In this document: positions 26,779 through 36,669 of the stretch, piece by piece | Layout of the letters: the number at the start of each line of letters is the position of its first letter | How positions within the stretch are numbered: the first letter of the stretch is position 1 | The notes under the pieces: model-generated | What the model was told of the DNA's origin: nothing | Seen by the model: only the letters and a program-made list of their open reading frames with translations | Databases searched by the model: none | Translations under genes and position numbers: made by a program | Source of the DNA: Microvirga sesbaniae | Lineage (GTDB): Bacteria > Pseudomonadota > Alphaproteobacteria > Rhizobiales > Beijerinckiaceae | Reading direction: 5' to 3' | Assembly: GCF_025460805.1 (NCBI RefSeq) | Contig: NZ_JAMXFJ010000002.1 | Coordinates: forward strand, 321,490 to 385,489 | Length of the DNA stretch: 64,000 nt

Positions 26779-27324
26779 ATGCAGCGTCTTGCCACTCCCG
26801 ACGAAGTCATCTCGTTCTGGCGCGAAGCCGGTCCTGACAAATGGTTTTCGAAGGACGACACCTTCGACCAGGTCTGCCGCGACCGTTTCCTCCCCACCTA
26901 TGAGGCTGCCGCCCGGGGCGATCTCAACGAGTGGGAACTCACCCCGGAGGGCGCGCTCGCCGTCATTCTCCTCCTCGACCAGTTTCCCCGGAACATGTTC
27001 CGGGGAAAGCGCGAAACCTACAAAACCGACCCGGTCGCCCTGATGGCGGCGGACCGGGCCATCGAGCGCGGATTCGACCATCGGGTGGAACCTGAGTTCC
27101 GCCGGTTCTTCTACCTTCCCTTCATGCACTCCGAGTCCCTCAGGCATCAGGAGCGCTCGGTGACATTGAACGAAGCCCTCGGCGAGGACTCCATCAAGTG
27201 GGCGCGCCACCATCACGGCATCATTGCCCGCTTCGGCCGCTTCCCGCACCGCAACGCCATCCTCGGCCGCGAGACGACGCCCGAGGAGGAAGCGTTCCTG
27301 CAGGAGAACGACTTCAGGGGGTGA
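26779..27324 (+). CDS. DUF924 family protein
   Basis: 181-residue helical protein of the DUF924 family (tetratricopeptide-like fold, function unknown). Family marks: VISFWREAGPDKWFSKDD near the start, ILLLDQFPRNMFRG, and the C-terminal HHHGIIARFGRFPHRNAILGR (quoted in part: GIIARFGRFPHRNAILGR). It converges on ilvH with only 4 bp between the stops. Confidence 0.93.
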   Translation: MQRLATPDEVISFWREAGPDKWFSKDDTFDQVCRDRFLPTYEAAARGDLNEWELTPEGALAVILLLDQFPRNMFRGKRETYKTDPVALMAADRAIERGFDHRVEPEFRRFFYLPFMHSESLRHQERSVTLNEALGEDSIKWARHHHGIIARFGRFPHRNAILGRETTPEEEAFLQENDFRG

Positions 27325-27328
27325 CGCC

Positions 27329-27874
27329 TCAGCTGATCCCTTCCGCGCCCCGCGCCATGGCGGCGACGCCGGTGCGGGAAACCTCGACCAGTCCGACTGC
27401 GGTCATCAGCTTGATGAATCGCTCGACCTCGTCGGTCGTGCCGGTCAGCTCGTAGACGAACGAGGTCAGGGTCGCGTCCATCGTGCGGGCGCCGAACGCC
27501 GAAGCGAGACGCATCGCCTCCACCCGGTGATCGCCCTTGCCGACGACCTTGACAAGGCAGAGCTCACGCTCGACGGCCTCGCCGGTGAGCGTCAGGTCCA
27601 CGACGCGGTGAACGGGCACGAGGCGCTCGAGCTGGCTCTTGATCTGCTGAATGATGCTGTCGGTGCCCGTGGTCACGATGGTGATGCGCGAGATATGCGC
27701 CTCGTGCTCCGTCTCGGTGACGGTCAGGCTCTCGATGTTGTAGCCGCGACCGGAGAACAGGCCGGCGATGCGCGCAAGGACGCCGGGCTCGTTGTCGACC
27801 ACGATGGCGAGCGTATGCCGGCTCGAGGGCTCGACGCGGGTCGCATCGGGATAATGGGTTTTCATCTGCAGCAT
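27329..27874 (-). CDS. ilvH: Acetolactate synthase small (regulatory) subunit
   Basis: 181-residue regulatory subunit that binds valine and stimulates the catalytic subunit. The ACT domain at about 20-95 (HTLAIVVDNEPGVLARIAGL, FSGRGYNIESLTV) is followed by the C-terminal ALS_ss domain (RELCLVKV). Length is standard. It lies downstream of ilvI but a GST gene is inserted between them; all three are on the same strand with short gaps, so co-transcription is likely. Confidence 0.96.
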   Translation of the reverse strand: MLQMKTHYPDATRVEPSSRHTLAIVVDNEPGVLARIAGLFSGRGYNIESLTVTETEHEAHISRITIVTTGTDSIIQQIKSQLERLVPVHRVVDLTLTGEAVERELCLVKVVGKGDHRVEAMRLASAFGARTMDATLTSFVYELTGTTDEVERFIKLMTAVGLVEVSRTGVAAMARGAEGIS

Positions 27875-27902
27875 GGTCTGGTTTCCCGAATTCTGATTGG
27901 CC

Positions 27903-28583
27903 TCAAGCCGCCCTGCGGTAGTTTTCGATGGCTTCCTCGTCGACCTCGTCGGCCGTGACGACCCATTCCTCCGTCATGGCGGCGGCGCGCCAGCTTTCAA
28001 AGGCCGGCAGCGACAGGATCGCGTCCACATAAGCCTGCGTGGTGGCATCGAGCGCGATGGAGTAGGTGTCGAGACGGGTCGCGAGCGGCGCATACATGGC
28101 ATCGGCCGCCGAGAAGGCCCCGAACAGGAACGGACCGCCGGCGCCGAAACGCTCACGCGACTGACGGACGATCTCGCTGAAGCGCGCAACATCACGATCC
28201 ACGGCCTCGCCGCGGTCCCTTCGGGCGAACTTCTTGCCGAGATTCATCGGGCATGCGGACCGCAGGGCGGAGAATCCGGAATGCATTTCCGCTGCGATCG
28301 AGCGGGCCATGGCTCGAGCCTTCCGGTCTTCCGGCCATACGGGCGCGCCGAAGGCGTCACCCACATATTCCATGATGGCGATCGATTCCCATACGGTCAC
28401 ATCGCCGTCGATCAGGATCGGGACCTTGCCGGCGGGCGAGTGCTTCAGGACCCGCGCCTTCGTGTCCGGCAGATCGAGCGGAATGGTGATCTCGTCGAAG
28501 GCGACGCCGAGCTGCTTCATCAGCAGCCAGGGGCGCAGCGACCAGGACGAGTAGCACTTGTTGGCGATGACGAGAGTAGGCAC
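27903..28583 (-). CDS. Glutathione S-transferase family protein
   Basis: 226 residues. The thioredoxin-like N-terminal domain begins VIANKCYSSWSLRPWLLMKQ, has the cis-Pro segment GKVPIL and the glutathione-contacting ESIAIMEY. The C-terminal half is the all-helical GST domain, with a conserved FSAADAMYAPLATRL segment. It sits 17 bp after ilvI and 28 bp before ilvH. Substrate unknown; its link to branched-chain amino acid synthesis is positional only. Confidence 0.9.
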   Translation of the reverse strand: MPTLVIANKCYSSWSLRPWLLMKQLGVAFDEITIPLDLPDTKARVLKHSPAGKVPILIDGDVTVWESIAIMEYVGDAFGAPVWPEDRKARAMARSIAAEMHSGFSALRSACPMNLGKKFARRDRGEAVDRDVARFSEIVRQSRERFGAGGPFLFGAFSAADAMYAPLATRLDTYSIALDATTQAYVDAILSLPAFESWRAAAMTEEWVVTADEVDEEAIENYRRAA

Positions 28584-28600
28584 GGTTCAGACCCTCCTCA

Positions 28601-30373
28601 TCACACCAGCATCTTGCCCTTCTCGTCGATCACGGAGCCGATATCGGCTCCGGTCTCGCCGAGATAGTCGTTGAGCAGCATCTCGTTGTGCGCCTTGCCC
28701 GACGGGATCATCGGGAAGCAGTTCTCGGTCTTGTCGACGACGCAGTCGAAGATGACCGGGCGGTTCACGTTGATCATCTCCAGGATCTTCGCATCGAGGT
28801 CGCCGGGCTTGTCGCAGCGGATTCCGACGCCCCCATAGGCTTCCGCGAGCTTCACGAAATCGGGCAGCGATTCCGAGTAGCTGTGGGAGTATCGCCCGCC
28901 ATGCAGCAGCTCCTGCCACTGGCGCACCATGCCCATGTACTCGTTGTTGAGGATGAAGACCTTGATCGGCAGGCTGTACTGCAAGGCGGTCGACATCTCC
29001 TGCAGCATCATCTGGATCGAGGCTTCGCCGGCAATGTCGATCACGAGCGCGTCGGGATGCGCCAGCTGCGCGCCGACGGCCGCGGGCAATCCATAGCCCA
29101 TCGTGCCGTGGCCGCCCGAGGTCATCCAGCGGTTCGGCTCCTCGAACTTGAAGTATTGCGCTGCCCACATCTGGTGCTGGCCCACTTCCGTGGTGACGTA
29201 GGTCTCGCGATCCTTGGTCAGTTCGTACAGGCGCTGGATGGCGTATTGCGGCTTGATGGTTTCCGTCGAATTGCGGAAGGCCAGGCAGTTGCGGGCACGC
29301 CAGCCGTCGATCTTTCCCCACCATTCCGTGAGAGCGGCCTTGTCCGGCTGATGGGCATTCTGCCGCCACAGGCGCAGCATATCCTCCAGAACATGCGCGC
29401 AATCACCGACGATCGGGATATCCACCTTCACGGTCTTGTTGATCGACGAGGGATCGATGTCCACGTGGATGCGCTTGGAGAAGGGCGAGAAGGCATCGAG
29501 CCGGCCCGTGATCCGGTCGTCGAAGCGCGCCCCGATATTGATCATCACGTCGCATTCGTGCATCGCGAGATTGGCCTCGTAGGTGCCGTGCATGCCCAGC
29601 ATGCCGAGCCACTGGCGGCCGGAGGCCGGAAAGGCGCCAAGCCCCATCAGGGTCGACGTGATGGGAAAGCCCGTGAGCTGCACGAGCTCGCGCAGCAGGG
29701 CGGACGCGTGAGGACCTGAATTGACCACACCGCCGCCCGTATAGAACACCGGGCGCTTGGCCTTAGCCATCAGTTCCACGGCCGCGCGGATATGGTCCAG
29801 GTCACCCTTGACGGTCGGTCGATAGGTCTTGTGCTGGTTGCTCAGGGGGCGGGCGTAAGAGCCGGTCTTGAACTGGATGTCCTTCGGCAGGTCGACCACG
29901 ACCGGTCCCGGTCGTCCGTTCTGGGCCACGTAGAAGGCCTCATGCAGGACGCGCGGCAGATCCTCGATGTTCTTGACGAGGTAGTTGTGCTTCGTGCAGT
30001 GGCGGGTGATGCCGACCGTATCGCATTCCTGGAAGGCGTCGGAGCCGATGAGATGGGTCGGCACCTGGCCGGTGATGCAGACCAGGGGGATCGAATCCAT
30101 CATGGCGTCCGCGAGACCCGTGATCGCGTTGGTCGCTCCGGGACCCGACGTCACCAGCACGACGCCGGGCTTGCCGGACGAGCGGGCATATCCCTCGGCC
30201 GCGTGGACCGCCCCCTGCTCGTGGCGGACGAGCACGTGGCGAACCCTGTCCTGGTGGAAGAGCGCGTCGTAGATGGGAAGCACCGCGCCGCCCGGATAAC
30301 CGAAGATATGCTCAACTCCCTGATCCTGCAGGGCTCGGATCACCATTTCGGCTCCCGTCATCGTCTCGCTCAT
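28601..30373 (-). CDS. ilvI: Acetolactate synthase large (catalytic) subunit
   Basis: 590-residue ThDP enzyme that condenses pyruvate with pyruvate or 2-oxobutyrate. Features: the N-terminal [16 protein letters not shown] with ThDP-activating Glu region ([14 protein letters not shown]), the central FAD-binding domain ([10 protein letters not shown]), and the C-terminal ThDP-binding GDGSF-type motif, here [12 protein letters not shown] followed by [17 protein letters not shown] lies about 8 nt upstream of ATG 30373. The leader peptide and terminator upstream indicate attenuation by Leu, Ile and Val supply. Confidence 0.97.
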   Translation of the reverse strand: MSETMTGAEMVIRALQDQGVEHIFGYPGGAVLPIYDALFHQDRVRHVLVRHEQGAVHAAEGYARSSGKPGVVLVTSGPGATNAITGLADAMMDSIPLVCITGQVPTHLIGSDAFQECDTVGITRHCTKHNYLVKNIEDLPRVLHEAFYVAQNGRPGPVVVDLPKDIQFKTGSYARPLSNQHKTYRPTVKGDLDHIRAAVELMAKAKRPVFYTGGGVVNSGPHASALLRELVQLTGFPITSTLMGLGAFPASGRQWLGMLGMHGTYEANLAMHECDVMINIGARFDDRITGRLDAFSPFSKRIHVDIDPSSINKTVKVDIPIVGDCAHVLEDMLRLWRQNAHQPDKAALTEWWGKIDGWRARNCLAFRNSTETIKPQYAIQRLYELTKDRETYVTTEVGQHQMWAAQYFKFEEPNRWMTSGGHGTMGYGLPAAVGAQLAHPDALVIDIAGEASIQMMLQEMSTALQYSLPIKVFILNNEYMGMVRQWQELLHGGRYSHSYSESLPDFVKLAEAYGGVGIRCDKPGDLDAKILEMINVNRPVIFDCVVDKTENCFPMIPSGKAHNEMLLNDYLGETGADIGSVIDEKGKMLV

Positions 30374-30424
30374 CTCACTCGCTCCCTGGGGTCTTTCGCA
30401 TCACTGTCTTGGAATTCGGGCAAT

Positions 30425-30446
30425 AAAAAAGGCCCCTGAGGGGGCC
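30425..30446 (-). terminator. ilvI attenuator terminator
   Basis: The transcript would read GGCCCC-CTCA-GGGGCC followed by TTTTTTATT: a 6-bp GC stem, 4-nt loop and U-run, i.e. a textbook intrinsic terminator, 52 nt upstream of ilvI. A competing longer stem (GCGCCATCG with CGATGGCGC) can form upstream, starting inside the leader peptide codons. Confidence 0.9.
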
Positions 30447-30471
30447 TGTGCGCCATCGCCGGACCTGCGGG

Positions 30472-30522
30472 TCAATCCCGCTCCGTCGATGGCGCTCGTA
30501 CTACGAGAATAAGCTTGCGCAT
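30472..30522 (-). CDS. ilvI leader peptide
   Basis: 16 residues, MRKLILVVRAPSTERD, with the control run Leu-Ile-Leu-Val-Val (CTT ATT CTC GTA GTA). It ends 25 nt before the terminator hairpin. The mixture of the three branched-chain residues is what is expected of an acetolactate synthase attenuator. The start has GAGCTGCCCCC upstream, a poor ribosome binding site. Confidence 0.85.
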   Translation of the reverse strand: MRKLILVVRAPSTERD

Positions 30523-30642
30523 GGGGGCAGCTCTCGGTTCAAAAGTTGCGCCGACGCTAAACGATCCGTTTCATTCGGTCAAGCGGGAGGGACTTGCTTG
30601 GAAGCGGCTTAGCTTTTGCGCGAAGCCCCCTATTTTAGTCGT

Positions 30643-31476
30643 ATGACCATGTCCGATCCTATCCCACCGACCGGTGCGACCACGCAGAACCTGCGCCTCA
30701 CCGCCCGCGCCCTGCTCCTGGGCGACCGGCTCGACGTGGCCGGGCTCGAGCGGAGCGACGTGCTCTCCACCACCCCCCTCGCCTTCCGGGCCGGACAGGA
30801 CGGGTTCGTCGCCCTCTTCCGCTACGGCGTCGCCGTTCTCGTGGGCCTCACGCCGCTCGAGGAGGACGAGGTCATCCGCAGCCTTCGCCAGCGCATTCAG
30901 GGTGAGTTCGCCCGGCACGAGGAAGAGACCGCGATCATCGAAATCACCCCGGATCGGGACGACCAGATCCCGCCGGGCGGGCCGATCTACATCAAGCAGC
31001 TCTCGACCGAGCGACTGATCGTCATCGCCGATGCCCTGTCCAAGAGCGCGACCCTCGCCCGTGACGAGCGGGAGGCCACGGCCGCCTTCGAGCTGGTGGA
31101 GCCCTCGGTCCAGCATCTCGCGGAGAGGGGCCGGCGCCCCCGGGACCGACGCAGGATCCTCAAGCAGGTCGGCCAGGCGCTCCTGGTCCGTCAGCGCATG
31201 TCGGGCGGCGTAGCCGTCGAGGAAAAGCCTGACGTCCTGTGGGACCGGCCGGACCTGGAGCGCCTCTATGCCCGCCTGGAGGATGAATACGAGTTGAAGG
31301 AGCGTGCCACGGCGCTCCACCGCAAGCTCGAGGTTCTGGGCGACACCGCCCAGGCGCTGACCGATATCATCGACACGGAACGATCCTTGCGTCTCGAACT
31401 GATCATCGTCATCCTGATCGTGTTCGAGATTGTCATCACGTTCTATCAGATGGCGACCGGCGCTCCGGGGCACTGA
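30643..31476 (+). CDS. RMND1/YagE (DUF155) family protein
   Basis: 277 residues from ATG 30643 (a second ATG lies two codons later). Matches the DUF155 layout: N-terminal beta-rich region ([19 protein letters not shown]), a helical middle ([20 protein letters not shown]), and a single C-terminal membrane helix ([16 protein letters not shown]) that anchors it. Eukaryotic homologues RMND1/Sif3 act in mitochondrial translation or organisation; the bacterial role is unknown. The last 41 bp overlap the 3' end of miaA on the opposite strand. Confidence 0.9.
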   Translation: MTMSDPIPPTGATTQNLRLTARALLLGDRLDVAGLERSDVLSTTPLAFRAGQDGFVALFRYGVAVLVGLTPLEEDEVIRSLRQRIQGEFARHEEETAIIEITPDRDDQIPPGGPIYIKQLSTERLIVIADALSKSATLARDEREATAAFELVEPSVQHLAERGRRPRDRRRILKQVGQALLVRQRMSGGVAVEEKPDVLWDRPDLERLYARLEDEYELKERATALHRKLEVLGDTAQALTDIIDTERSLRLELIIVILIVFEIVITFYQMATGAPGH

Positions 31477-32386
31477 TCCGGTCCATCGCGGCCTCGAAGC
31501 CCCGCTCCGGCTCGACCCAGCGCCAATCGGGCAGCTGGTGTCGGAACCAGGTGAACTGGCGCTTGGCATAGCGGCGCGTATCGCCCTGTCCTCTGGCGAT
31601 GGCCTCGTCGAGCGTGATCTCGCCGCGCAGATAGGCCAGAAGGCCCGGCACGCCATGAGCGCGCATGGCCGGCAGCATGGGATCGAGGTCGCGCTCGCCC
31701 AGAGCCCGCACCTCCTCCAGCGCGCCCTGATCCATCATGGTGACGAACCGGGCGTCGATGCGCCGTCGCAGCTCGTCCCGGTCGGGGGCGAGAAAGAGCT
31801 TGAGAACAGGCCCATCGGAAAGAGGCCCCGGCTGGCGGTCTCCATGGAAGGACACGAGCGGCCGACCGGTCGCGGCGAAGATCTCGAGCGCCCGCTGGAC
31901 GCGCAGGCGGTCGGAGGGTCGCAGGGTCCGGGCCGTTTCCGGATCGCGCTCCGACAGGAGACGGTGGAGGTCGGGTGTTTCCATGCCCTCGCTGTCCCGG
32001 CGCACCTGCTCGCGGACGGCGTCGGGTACGGCGGGCATGTCGGACAGGCCTTCGGTCAGGGCCTTGAAGTAGAGCCCGGTCCCGCCCACGAGGATCGGCA
32101 GCTTCCGGCCCCCGGCCTCCCGGAGCGCCGCAACGGCGTCGGCCACGTAGCGCCCGACGGAGAAGTTCACGGCGGCGTCCACATGGCCGTAGAGCCGGTG
32201 GGGCGCCTGAGCCTCCTCGTCCGGCGTCGGGCGCGCGGTGATGATCCGGAGGTCCCTGTAGACCTGCATGGAATCGGCATTGATCACGACGCCGTCGAGC
32301 TCTTGAGCCAGTCTGATGCCCAATGCGGACTTGCCTGATGCGGTCGGCCCTGCGATGAGAACCGCGCCGACCTTCAACCCACTCAC
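31436..32386 (-). CDS. miaA: tRNA dimethylallyltransferase
   Basis: Adds the dimethylallyl group to A37 of tRNAs reading UNN codons. I choose GTG 32386 (GGAAGA 7 nt upstream), giving 316 residues starting [13 protein letters not shown]; a TTG at 32401 would add five. P-loop GPTASGKS at about 13-20, then [12 protein letters not shown] and [11 protein letters not shown], and the C-terminal [13 protein letters not shown] tRNA-contact segment. It is divergent from serB with about 15 bp between starts. Confidence 0.96.
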   Translation of the reverse strand: MSGLKVGAVLIAGPTASGKSALGIRLAQELDGVVINADSMQVYRDLRIITARPTPDEEAQAPHRLYGHVDAAVNFSVGRYVADAVAALREAGGRKLPILVGGTGLYFKALTEGLSDMPAVPDAVREQVRRDSEGMETPDLHRLLSERDPETARTLRPSDRLRVQRALEIFAATGRPLVSFHGDRQPGPLSDGPVLKLFLAPDRDELRRRIDARFVTMMDQGALEEVRALGERDLDPMLPAMRAHGVPGLLAYLRGEITLDEAIARGQGDTRRYAKRQFTWFRHQLPDWRWVEPERGFEAAMDRISAPERRSPSDRT

Positions 32387-32400
32387 AGCCAGGTCTTCCA

Positions 32401-33315
32401 ATGGCGTCTTCCCCGAATACCCTTGTCGCGACCCTCATCGCCAACCCGTCTCGACCTGTGCTCACGGACGAGGTCGTGGCGCTCGGTGCCGCGTCGATCG
32501 GACATGAGACGGAACGCTCCGTCCTGGCAAGGGGAATCGCCGCCGACCTGATCGTTCCGGCTCCGGCGGAGGCCAAAGCGGTCGAGGGCGCCCTGCGCCA
32601 AGCCCTCGAAGGGCAGCCTATCGACATCGTGGTGCAGCCTCTGGCGAACCGCCGCAAACGCCTGTTCCTGGCCGACATGGACTCCACCATGATCGGCCAG
32701 GAATGCATCGACGAGCTGGCCGATTACGTCGGGTTGAAAAGGGAAGTCTCCGAGATCACCGAGCGGGCCATGCGCGGCGAGATCGCCTTCGAGCCGGCCC
32801 TGCGCGAGCGTGTGGCGCTGCTGAAGAACCTCCCGGTCAACGTGGTCGACGAGATCATCGGGACACGCATCACCCTGACGCCCGGCGGCCGTAGCCTCGT
32901 CCAGACCATGCGGGCCAATGGCGCCTATGCCTGCTTGGTTTCGGGCGGTTTCACCCTTTTCACCGGCCCGATCGCGGCCAAGATCGGCTTCCATGAGCAC
33001 CGCTCCAACCATCTGATCCTGGACGGGGAGACGCTCGCCGGCACCGTCGAGGAACCGATCCTGGGGCGCGAGGCGAAGCTTGCGACCCTCATCGAGCTGC
33101 GCACGCGCTTCGGCCTGGCGCCGAACGACACCATGGCCGTGGGGGACGGCGCCAACGACCTCGCCATGCTGGAAGAAGCCGGTCTTGGCGTCGCCTTCCA
33201 TGCCAAACCGGCCGTTGCGGCGGCAGCCCACGCCCGGCTCGACCATGCGGATCTGTCGGCGCTTCTTTATGTGCAGGGATATCGGGCGGACGAGATCGCT
33301 GCGACGCCAGAATGA
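32401..33315 (+). CDS. serB: Phosphoserine phosphatase
   Basis: Last step of serine synthesis: dephosphorylates L-phosphoserine. The 304-residue HAD-superfamily enzyme has motif [18 protein letters not shown] (nucleophile Asp in DMDST), motif II SGGFTLF, a conserved Lys in GREAKL and motif [12 protein letters not shown]. The first ~75 residues form the usual N-terminal extension. Its promoter must lie within the 5' part of miaA. Confidence 0.95.
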   Translation: MASSPNTLVATLIANPSRPVLTDEVVALGAASIGHETERSVLARGIAADLIVPAPAEAKAVEGALRQALEGQPIDIVVQPLANRRKRLFLADMDSTMIGQECIDELADYVGLKREVSEITERAMRGEIAFEPALRERVALLKNLPVNVVDEIIGTRITLTPGGRSLVQTMRANGAYACLVSGGFTLFTGPIAAKIGFHEHRSNHLILDGETLAGTVEEPILGREAKLATLIELRTRFGLAPNDTMAVGDGANDLAMLEEAGLGVAFHAKPAVAAAAHARLDHADLSALLYVQGYRADEIAATPE

Positions 33316-33324
33316 CAGGAACGC

Positions 33325-33480
33325 CTAGAGCATCGGACGGACCCGGAGGGCCGCGTCAGCGACCCGCCGGGTCCGTTCTGACCGATGCTCTCATTCAAGA
33401 AGAAAGCATCGGATGGATCCCAAAAGGGCAAGTCCACTTTTCACGTCCGATGCTTTAGAGCATCGGATCCGATGCTCTAG
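33325..33480. repeat. Composite palindromic repeat, three palindromes
   Basis: CTAGAGCATCGGACGGACCC…GACCGATGCTC, the linker TCATTCAAGAAGAAAG, then GCATCGGATGGATCCC…CACGTCCGATGCTTTAG and a minimal GAGCATCGGATCCGATGCTC, ending CTAG. It lies between the serB and hydrolase 3' ends. Confidence 0.9.
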
Positions 33481-33497
33481 TGCCGCGACCGTCCGGA

Positions 33498-34319
33498 TCA
33501 GCCTTGGATGAAGGCCAGGACGTCGTTGTTGAACCTTTCGGCCTCGAGCTGCGCCAGACCGTGCGCACCGCCGGCATAGACCTTCAAGGTCGCATTGGAC
33601 ACGATCTTCGACGAGATCATCGCCGACGCGACGATCGGAACGATCTGATCGTCGTCCCCGTGGACGATGAGCGTCGGCACGTCGAACCTCTTCAGATCCT
33701 CCGTCAGATCGGTCTCCGAGAACTGCTTGATGCAGTCGTAGGCAGGCTTGATTCCGGCCAGCATGCCCTGCAGCCAGAAGTTCATGCGGATTCCCTCCGA
33801 GATCTTGGCACCCTGGCGATTGTAGCCGTAGAACGGCATGCTGAGATCGTAGAAGTACTGCGAGCGGTTCTCGTAGGTGTTCTTGCGGATGTGGTCGAAA
33901 ACCTCGATCGGCAGGCCTTTCGGGTTGGCCTCCGTCTTCAGCATCAGGGGCGGGATGGCCCCGACCAGCACGATCTTGGCGACCCGCCGGGTTCCGTGCC
34001 GGCCAATATAGCGGGTGACCTCGCCGCCGCCGGTCGAATGCCCGATCAGAATGATGTCCCGCAGGTCGAGCTCTTCGATGAGGGCCGCGAGGTCGTCCGC
34101 GTAGGTGTCCATGTCGTTGCCGGTCCAGGTCTGGGCCGAGCGTCCATGACCGCGCCGGTCATGCGCGACGACACGATAGCCGCGTTCGCCGAAGAACATC
34201 ATCTGCACGTCCCAGGCATCCGCATCGAGCGGCCACCCGTGCGAGAAGACGATGGGCTGTCCGGAGCCCCAGTCCTTGTAGAAGATTTCGGTGCCGTCCC
34301 TTGTCTTGATCGTGCTCAT
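33498..34319 (-). CDS. Alpha/beta hydrolase (non-heme chloroperoxidase/esterase type)
   Basis: 273 residues from ATG 34319 (AGGAG 6 nt upstream). The oxyanion region [13 protein letters not shown], the nucleophile elbow GHSTGGGEV, the Asp in [10 protein letters not shown] and the C-terminal His in GGAHGL form the usual triad. The length and SHGWPL/GHSTGG pattern match the cofactor-free bromo/chloroperoxidase-like esterases. Natural substrate unknown. Confidence 0.92.
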   Translation of the reverse strand: MSTIKTRDGTEIFYKDWGSGQPIVFSHGWPLDADAWDVQMMFFGERGYRVVAHDRRGHGRSAQTWTGNDMDTYADDLAALIEELDLRDIILIGHSTGGGEVTRYIGRHGTRRVAKIVLVGAIPPLMLKTEANPKGLPIEVFDHIRKNTYENRSQYFYDLSMPFYGYNRQGAKISEGIRMNFWLQGMLAGIKPAYDCIKQFSETDLTEDLKRFDVPTLIVHGDDDQIVPIVASAMISSKIVSNATLKVYAGGAHGLAQLEAERFNNDVLAFIQG

Positions 34320-34541
34320 GGCTTGCTCCTGACGCCCCACTGGAATCGGGCTTCATTGTCGCGCGCACGGCGGCGTGGCCGACGGCGATGGCCCCTTCGC
34401 TTTGCAACACACCGGATGCGGGATACTGAAACCGGAACGGGAAGACGCAACCTGATCGCCGGAGGGATGGAACGTCCCCGGCGATTCTTCACACAGGTTA
34501 TTCTGACAAGGCGGACCCTCTATGACAAGGAAGGGCGCCGC

Positions 34542-36485
34542 TCAGCTTTTAGGCAACCGGACCCGTCTGACGATTTCCGCCACCACGGCCGGATCGGCGA
34601 CCGTGGAGGTATCGCCGTGGTTCTCGTAATCGCCGGCGGCAATGCGCGTGAGGATGCGGCGCAGGATCTTGCCCGAACGGTTCTTCGGCAATTGCGGCGC
34701 CCATTCGATCCTGTCCGGCGTGGCGATCGGGCCGATCCGGGTGCGCACGACCTGGACGAGCTCGCGACGAAGCTCGTCGCTCTCGGCAACCCGCTCCTTG
34801 AGGGTAACGAAGGCGAAGATGCCCTGCCCCTTGATCTCGTGCGGCATGCCCACCACGGCGGCCTCGGCGACCGACGGGTGAGACGCCAGGGCGGACTCGA
34901 CCTCGACGGTGCCGAGCCGGTGGCCCGAGACGTTGATCACGTCGTCCAGGCGGCCGGTGATCCAATAGTCGCCATCCGCATCGCGCCGGGCGCCGTCGCC
35001 GGTGAAGTAATATCCCGGGAAGGTGCTGAAATAGGTTTTCAGGAAGCGCTCGCGGTCGCCCAGGATCGTGCGGGCCTGTCCAGGCCAGGAATCGGCGAAG
35101 CACAGATTGCCCGCGCCTTCGCCTTCGACGATGGTCCCGTCGCTGGCGAGCAGCACGGGCCGTACGCCGAAGAATGGCTTCGTCGCCGACCCAGGCTTCA
35201 GGTCCGTGGCGCCCGGCAGCGGGCACAGGAGGACGGCACCGGTCTCCGTCTGCCAATAGGTGTCGATGATCGGGCAGCGTCCTCCTCCGACCACCTCGTG
35301 GTACCAGAGCCAGGCTTCCGGATTGATCGGCTCGCCCACCGAGCCCATGACCCGCAGGGACGACAGGTCATGCCTGCGCACCGGGCCTTCCCCGTCGCGC
35401 ATGAGAGAGCGGATGGCGGTCGGTGCGGTGTAGAAGATGTTGACCCTGTAGGCCTCGATGATCTGCCACCAGCGAGAGGAGTCCGGCCAGGTCGGGACGC
35501 CCTCGAACAGCACGATGGTGGCGCCGTTCGCCAGCGGCCCGTAGATCAGGTAGGTATGGGCCGTCACCCAGCCCACATCCGCCGTGCAGAAATGGATGTC
35601 GCCGGGGTGGTAGTCGAACATCGCCCGGAAGCTTGAGGCCGCATGGACGAGATAGCCCCCGGTGGTGTGGAGCATGCCCTTCGGCTTGCCGGTCGATCCC
35701 GAGGTATAGAGCACGAACAGCGGATCCTCGGCACCGACCTCGACCGGGGGACAATCCGCCGAGGCTTCGGCGAGAGCCTCGTCGTACCAGCGGTCACGGC
35801 CGGCCATCATGGGAACGTCGCGCCCGGTTCGGCGCACCACGAGCACATGCTCCACGAAGGCAAGGCTTGCGAGCGCCGCGTCCGCGTTCCGCTTGAGCGG
35901 GACATGCTTGCCGGCCCGCAACCCCTCGTCCGCCGTGATCAGAACCCGGGAGCGGCAATCCTCGATGCGCCCGGCCAGCGCCTCCGCCGAGAACCCGCTG
36001 AACACCACCGAGTGCACCGCGCCGATCCGGGCGCAGGCCAGCATGGCGGCGATGGCCTCCGGCACCACCGGAAGGTAGACGCTGACGAAATCGCCCTTCC
36101 TGACCCCGAGCGCCTTCAGGGCGTTGGCCAGGCGGGAGACCTCCTGCTTCAGATTGTTCCAGGTGACTGTCCGGGTGTCCCCCGGAGTGTCGCCCTCCCA
36201 CAGGATGGCGGCATCGCCGCCGCGGTCGCGGGCGTGGCGGTCGAGGCAGTTGAAGGATGCATTCAGCGTTCCGTCGGCGAACCATTCGATGGTGACGTCG
36301 CCGGCAGAATAATGCGTGTTCTTCACCCTCGTGAAGGGCTTCCCCCAATCGAGGATCTGCGCCTGCTCGCGCCAGAAGCCCTCCGGGTCGTCGAGGGAGC
36401 GGCGATACAGATCCTGATAAGCCTGCGCATCCACATGGGCGCTCGATTTCAGGGCGGCGGGAACGGAGAAAACGGGTTGTGTCAT
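34542..36485 (-). CDS. acs: Acetyl-CoA synthetase
   Basis: 647-residue AMP-forming ligase that activates acetate to acetyl-CoA. The P-loop-like [11 protein letters not shown] lies near 265-275, followed by [29 protein letters not shown], and the C-terminal [11 protein letters not shown] whose Lys is the catalytic residue inactivated by acetylation in relatives. Length is standard for Acs. It has its own upstream region of about 130 bp, in which the downstream terminator of degP lies. Confidence 0.96.
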   Translation of the reverse strand: MTQPVFSVPAALKSSAHVDAQAYQDLYRRSLDDPEGFWREQAQILDWGKPFTRVKNTHYSAGDVTIEWFADGTLNASFNCLDRHARDRGGDAAILWEGDTPGDTRTVTWNNLKQEVSRLANALKALGVRKGDFVSVYLPVVPEAIAAMLACARIGAVHSVVFSGFSAEALAGRIEDCRSRVLITADEGLRAGKHVPLKRNADAALASLAFVEHVLVVRRTGRDVPMMAGRDRWYDEALAEASADCPPVEVGAEDPLFVLYTSGSTGKPKGMLHTTGGYLVHAASSFRAMFDYHPGDIHFCTADVGWVTAHTYLIYGPLANGATIVLFEGVPTWPDSSRWWQIIEAYRVNIFYTAPTAIRSLMRDGEGPVRRHDLSSLRVMGSVGEPINPEAWLWYHEVVGGGRCPIIDTYWQTETGAVLLCPLPGATDLKPGSATKPFFGVRPVLLASDGTIVEGEGAGNLCFADSWPGQARTILGDRERFLKTYFSTFPGYYFTGDGARRDADGDYWITGRLDDVINVSGHRLGTVEVESALASHPSVAEAAVVGMPHEIKGQGIFAFVTLKERVAESDELRRELVQVVRTRIGPIATPDRIEWAPQLPKNRSGKILRRILTRIAAGDYENHGDTSTVADPAVVAEIVRRVRLPKS

Positions 36486-36616
36486 CGGAGGCTTGGTCTC
36501 TGGAACTCTGGCTCGGCAAGAGCCGGGACAAGCGGAGAAGTCGCGCCGTCAGATGCTTCGAATGGTCCTTTTAGTCAATCGTTTTGTTCGTTATTCAGAA
36601 CATTACTGCCATGACA

Positions 36617-36644
36617 AAAGAAAAGGCGGCCTGCACGGGCCGCC
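36617..36644 (-). terminator. Intrinsic terminator of degP
   Basis: The degP transcript ends GGCGGCC-CGTGCA-GGCCGCC-TTTTCTTTT: a 7-bp GC stem followed by a U-rich tail, 25 bp after the stop codon. The opposite strand also has a short T-run, so it might work both ways. Confidence 0.9.
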
Positions 36645-36669
36645 TTTCCAAAAGATCGGATGGGCTGGA

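Noticed and set aside
33480..35636. Plus-strand frame of 718 codons opposite the hydrolase and acs
   Set aside because: Spans two real minus-strand genes; low-complexity Arg/Asp/Gly composition.
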